Below are positions 4,368-6,287 of a stretch of 6,287 bases of DNA, in pieces. Position 1 is the first letter of the stretch; each line of letters starts with the position of its first letter. This DNA comes from Thermoproteota archaeon. Lineage in GTDB: Archaea; Korarchaeota; Korarchaeia; B14-G2. The notes under the pieces are model-generated. The model did no database searches. It had not been told where the DNA came from and was given only the letters and a program-made list of their open reading frames with translations. The position numbers and the translations under genes are program-made. The stretch lies in assembly GCA_003661385.1 (NCBI GenBank), contig QMWA01000102.1, forward strand, positions 1 to 6,287, in the 5' to 3' direction.

Positions 4368-6194
4368 TTGTGTGGGATAGTGGGGTGCATACTCCAGGGG
4401 AGCAGTGAGGTAGCTAAGGTGCTAAGAGACGCCTTAAAGTCCCTTGAGTACAGGGGATACGACTCAGTTGGGGTAGCTGTCTGCTCTGAAGGCAGGATCA
4501 CGGTGAAGAAGGATGCTGGCAAGCTAGAGGAGGTGGACAGGAAGCTGAACCTCCGGGGGCTCAAGGGGAGCGTAGGGATAGGGCACACCAGGTGGGCTAC
4601 ACATGGGAGGCCAAGCCAAGAGAACGCTCACCCCCACCTGGACTGCACTGGGACCATAGCTGTGGCACACAACGGGATAATAGAGAACTACTCTGAGCTG
4701 AGGAGCGAGCTCGCAGCTAGAGGCCACGTCTTCAGGTCTGAGACAGACACTGAGGTGGTCCCCCACCTGGTTGAGGAGGGCTTGAAGAGAGGCTTACCGC
4801 TCTATGAGGCGTTCAAGCAGGCTGTATCGAGGCTAGAGGGCTCCTATGCCCTAGTCATGATAGCTGCAAGCAGCCCGTCAAGGATATACTTCGCTAGGAA
4901 GGACAGCCCCCTAGTCCTAGGGCTGGCCAAGAAGGCATGCTATGTCTGCTCAGACATCCCAGCGATCCTAAGCTACACCCGCGACATAGTCACGCTCAGG
5001 AACTACGACATAGGCTACATCGGTGTAGGAGAGCTCTGGATAGAGAACCTGAAGCTGAAGGCTCCAGTCAAGAGAGCTCCAATGAGAGTCACGTGGTCAG
5101 CTGAAGCAGCTCAGAAGGGAGGCTACCCGCACTTCATGCTCAAGGAGATACATGAGCAGCCAACTGCACTCAGAGAGAACTCCAGGATAAGCAGGGAGCA
5201 GCTTGAGAAGATGGCTAAGCACGTGGTTGACGCTGACAACGTGCTGCTGATTGCAGCTGGGACATCGTACCACGCCTGCCTAGCTGGAGCAATCCAGCTC
5301 CTCAACTACCTCAGGAAGCCCATCTCCGCTATGATATCCTCAGAGGTGCAGTTCATGAAGCCTCACATAGACAGCAGGACAGCTCTCATAGCAGTCTCCC
5401 AGAGCGGTGAGACAATGGACACACTGAAGGCCATGAGGTACGCCAGAGAGATGGGGGCCAAGGTCCTCTCCATAGTGAACGTCTTCGGCTCAACCATACA
5501 CAGGGAGTCAGATGACACGATAGTGATGTTCGCAGGCCCAGAGATAGGCGTAGCAGCAACGAAGACCTTCACAGCACAAGTCCACACCCTCAGCATGCTG
5601 GCAGTGAAGGCAGCTGAGCTATCTGGCGCGCTAGACCACGGGGAAGCTGGGAAGCTCAACATGCAGCTCAGGGAGATATGGAAAGCCGCAGGAGAGGTCA
5701 TAAGGAGGTCTGAGATAAAGGCGAAGTCGCTAGCAGAGTACTTCGCCAGAAGACACAGCTGCTTCTACCTAGGCAGGGGGATAGGCCTGCCTACAGCCTT
5801 AGAGGGAGCGCTCAAGATGAAGGAGATAGCATACGTGCACGCTGAAGGCTACCCTGCAGGAGAGTCAAAGCACGGCCCAATAGCCCTGGTTGAGGAGGGC
5901 TTCCCAGTAGTCTTCATAGCCCCGAGGGACGAGACGAGAGCGAAGATAGCTGGGAACATAGAGGAGATGTCTGCCAGGGGGGCTAAGCCCATCATAGTAT
6001 GCGAGGACGGAGACCAGCTTGCAGAGTACACCCAGCCAGACTGCGCATTCCACATCCCACCAGGGTACTCACCTCTCTTCTCACCAATACTCTACGTGCT
6101 GCCACTGCAGCTCCTAGCATACTACACAGCTATAACACGCGGATACGACCCAGATAAGCCGAGAAACCTAGCCAAGAGCGTGACCGTGGAGTAG
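4368..6194 (+). CDS. glmS: Glutamine:fructose-6-phosphate aminotransferase (isomerizing)
   Basis: GlmS converts fructose-6-phosphate and glutamine to glucosamine-6-phosphate and glutamate, the first committed step to UDP-GlcNAc, in the cytoplasm. The 608-residue product is full length (E. coli about 609). The class II glutaminase domain (1-240) has nucleophile Cys2 (MCGIVG), HTRWATHG (73-80), NGIIEN (102-107) and D127. A linker LKEIHEQP (258-265) leads to two SIS sugar-isomerase domains: GTSYHA (298-303) and SQSGET (344-349) in the first, ALEGALKMKEIAYVHAE with E486, then KHG (501-503) in the second. The C-terminus PRNLAKSVTVE carries the Schiff-base lysine K603. The start must be TTG at 4368, because it places Cys at residue 2. 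It begins 26 bases after the amidotransferase stop and is followed eight bases later by a sugar nucleotidyltransferase, a natural pathway partner. No glmS ribozyme is expected or seen. Confidence 0.97.
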   Translation: MCGIVGCILQGSSEVAKVLRDALKSLEYRGYDSVGVAVCSEGRITVKKDAGKLEEVDRKLNLRGLKGSVGIGHTRWATHGRPSQENAHPHLDCTGTIAVAHNGIIENYSELRSELAARGHVFRSETDTEVVPHLVEEGLKRGLPLYEAFKQAVSRLEGSYALVMIAASSPSRIYFARKDSPLVLGLAKKACYVCSDIPAILSYTRDIVTLRNYDIGYIGVGELWIENLKLKAPVKRAPMRVTWSAEAAQKGGYPHFMLKEIHEQPTALRENSRISREQLEKMAKHVVDADNVLLIAAGTSYHACLAGAIQLLNYLRKPISAMISSEVQFMKPHIDSRTALIAVSQSGETMDTLKAMRYAREMGAKVLSIVNVFGSTIHRESDDTIVMFAGPEIGVAATKTFTAQVHTLSMLAVKAAELSGALDHGEAGKLNMQLREIWKAAGEVIRRSEIKAKSLAEYFARRHSCFYLGRGIGLPTALEGALKMKEIAYVHAEGYPAGESKHGPIALVEEGFPVVFIAPRDETRAKIAGNIEEMSARGAKPIIVCEDGDQLAEYTQPDCAFHIPPGYSPLFSPILYVLPLQLLAYYTAITRGYDPDKPRNLAKSVTVE

Positions 6195-6198
6195 GTGG
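6193..6198 (+). promoter_or_regulatory. Ribosome binding site fixing the TTG start of the nucleotidyltransferase
   Basis: AGGTGG is followed by four bases (TAGC) and then TTG. The hypA start has the same hexamer and spacing (AGGTGG, CAGC, GTG), which supports both non-ATG starts. The site overlaps the last bases of glmS, as expected for translational coupling within an operon. Confidence 0.6.
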
Positions 6199-6202
6199 TA
6201 GC

Positions 6203-6287
6203 TTGAAAGCCTGCATCCTAGCTGGGGGCTATGGGAGAGAGCTAGAGCCCTTCACCCAGACCAGGCAGAAGTCCATGTTCCCAGTCC
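6203..6287 (+). CDS. Partial sugar-phosphate nucleotidyltransferase, N-terminus
   Basis: Only 28 residues are present before the window ends, but they match the nucleotide-binding signature of the family that joins sugar-1-phosphates to NTPs (GlmU/RmlA/GalU-like): KACILAGGYGRELEP, then TRQKSMFPV. The Gly-rich loop and the conserved lysine (Lys23) are present. The usual order G-T-R or G-E-R is changed to G-R-E. The start is TTG at 6203, with Shine-Dalgarno AGGTGG (6193-6198) four bases upstream, overlapping the glmS stop. Following glmS, the likely role is making UDP-GlcNAc from glucosamine-1-phosphate, as archaeal GlmU-like bifunctional enzymes do. The C-terminal domain that would settle this lies outside the window. 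Confidence 0.85.
   Translation, partial: MKACILAGGYGRELEPFTQTRQKSMFPV

Overview
This window looks like chromosomal DNA from a hyperthermophilic archaeon of the Thermoproteota (Crenarchaeota). The signs are an Nre-family protein (an archaeal family), a stand-alone roadblock/LC7 protein, archaeal TATA boxes (TTTTAAG, TTTATAAA, TTTTAAAA) 25-37 bases before starts, frequent GTG and TTG starts, and heavy use of AGG/AGA (Arg) and ATA (Ile) codons in GC-rich DNA. The genus cannot be fixed from sequence alone. No transposon, CRISPR array, tRNA or rRNA was recognised.

Left part (1-823), nickel handling. A truncated, unrecognised minus-strand reading frame touches the left edge. Next comes hypA (minus strand), the nickel-insertion metallochaperone for [NiFe]-hydrogenase. 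Divergent from it is a small CooT-family nickel-binding protein (plus strand). The two share about 100 bases holding two nearly identical TATA elements, an inverted repeat over one of them, and an 8-base palindrome between them.

Middle-left part (824-1111). This stretch has no convincing protein gene but is dense in inverted repeats: a perfect 13-bp stem, an 8-bp long-range stem, a 6-bp GC hairpin and an 18-bp palindrome. A strong TATA box (TTTATAAA) points into it on the minus strand. I call it a candidate structured non-coding RNA; it matches no RNA family I can recall.

Centre (1112-2876), two minus-strand genes: a roadblock/LC7-domain protein and, downstream, an Nre DNA-repair protein with an N-terminal four-cysteine zinc site.

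Right part (2929-6287), plus strand. First is an asparagine-synthetase-like ATP-dependent amidotransferase whose N-terminal glutaminase-type domain lacks the catalytic cysteine. Then comes a complete glmS (glutamine:fructose-6-phosphate aminotransferase), followed eight bases later by the start of a sugar-phosphate nucleotidyltransferase. GlmS makes glucosamine-6-phosphate, and the next enzyme probably acts further along toward UDP-GlcNAc or another nucleotide sugar used for glycans. The roadblock and amidotransferase genes diverge from a single palindromic TATA box placed at leaderless distance from both start codons.

Most genes are recognisable housekeeping or accessory archaeal genes. The items most worth a second look are the candidate RNA, the Cys-less amidotransferase, the shared bidirectional promoter, and the nickel gene pair with its common control region. 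I did not find a clearly new multi-gene system.
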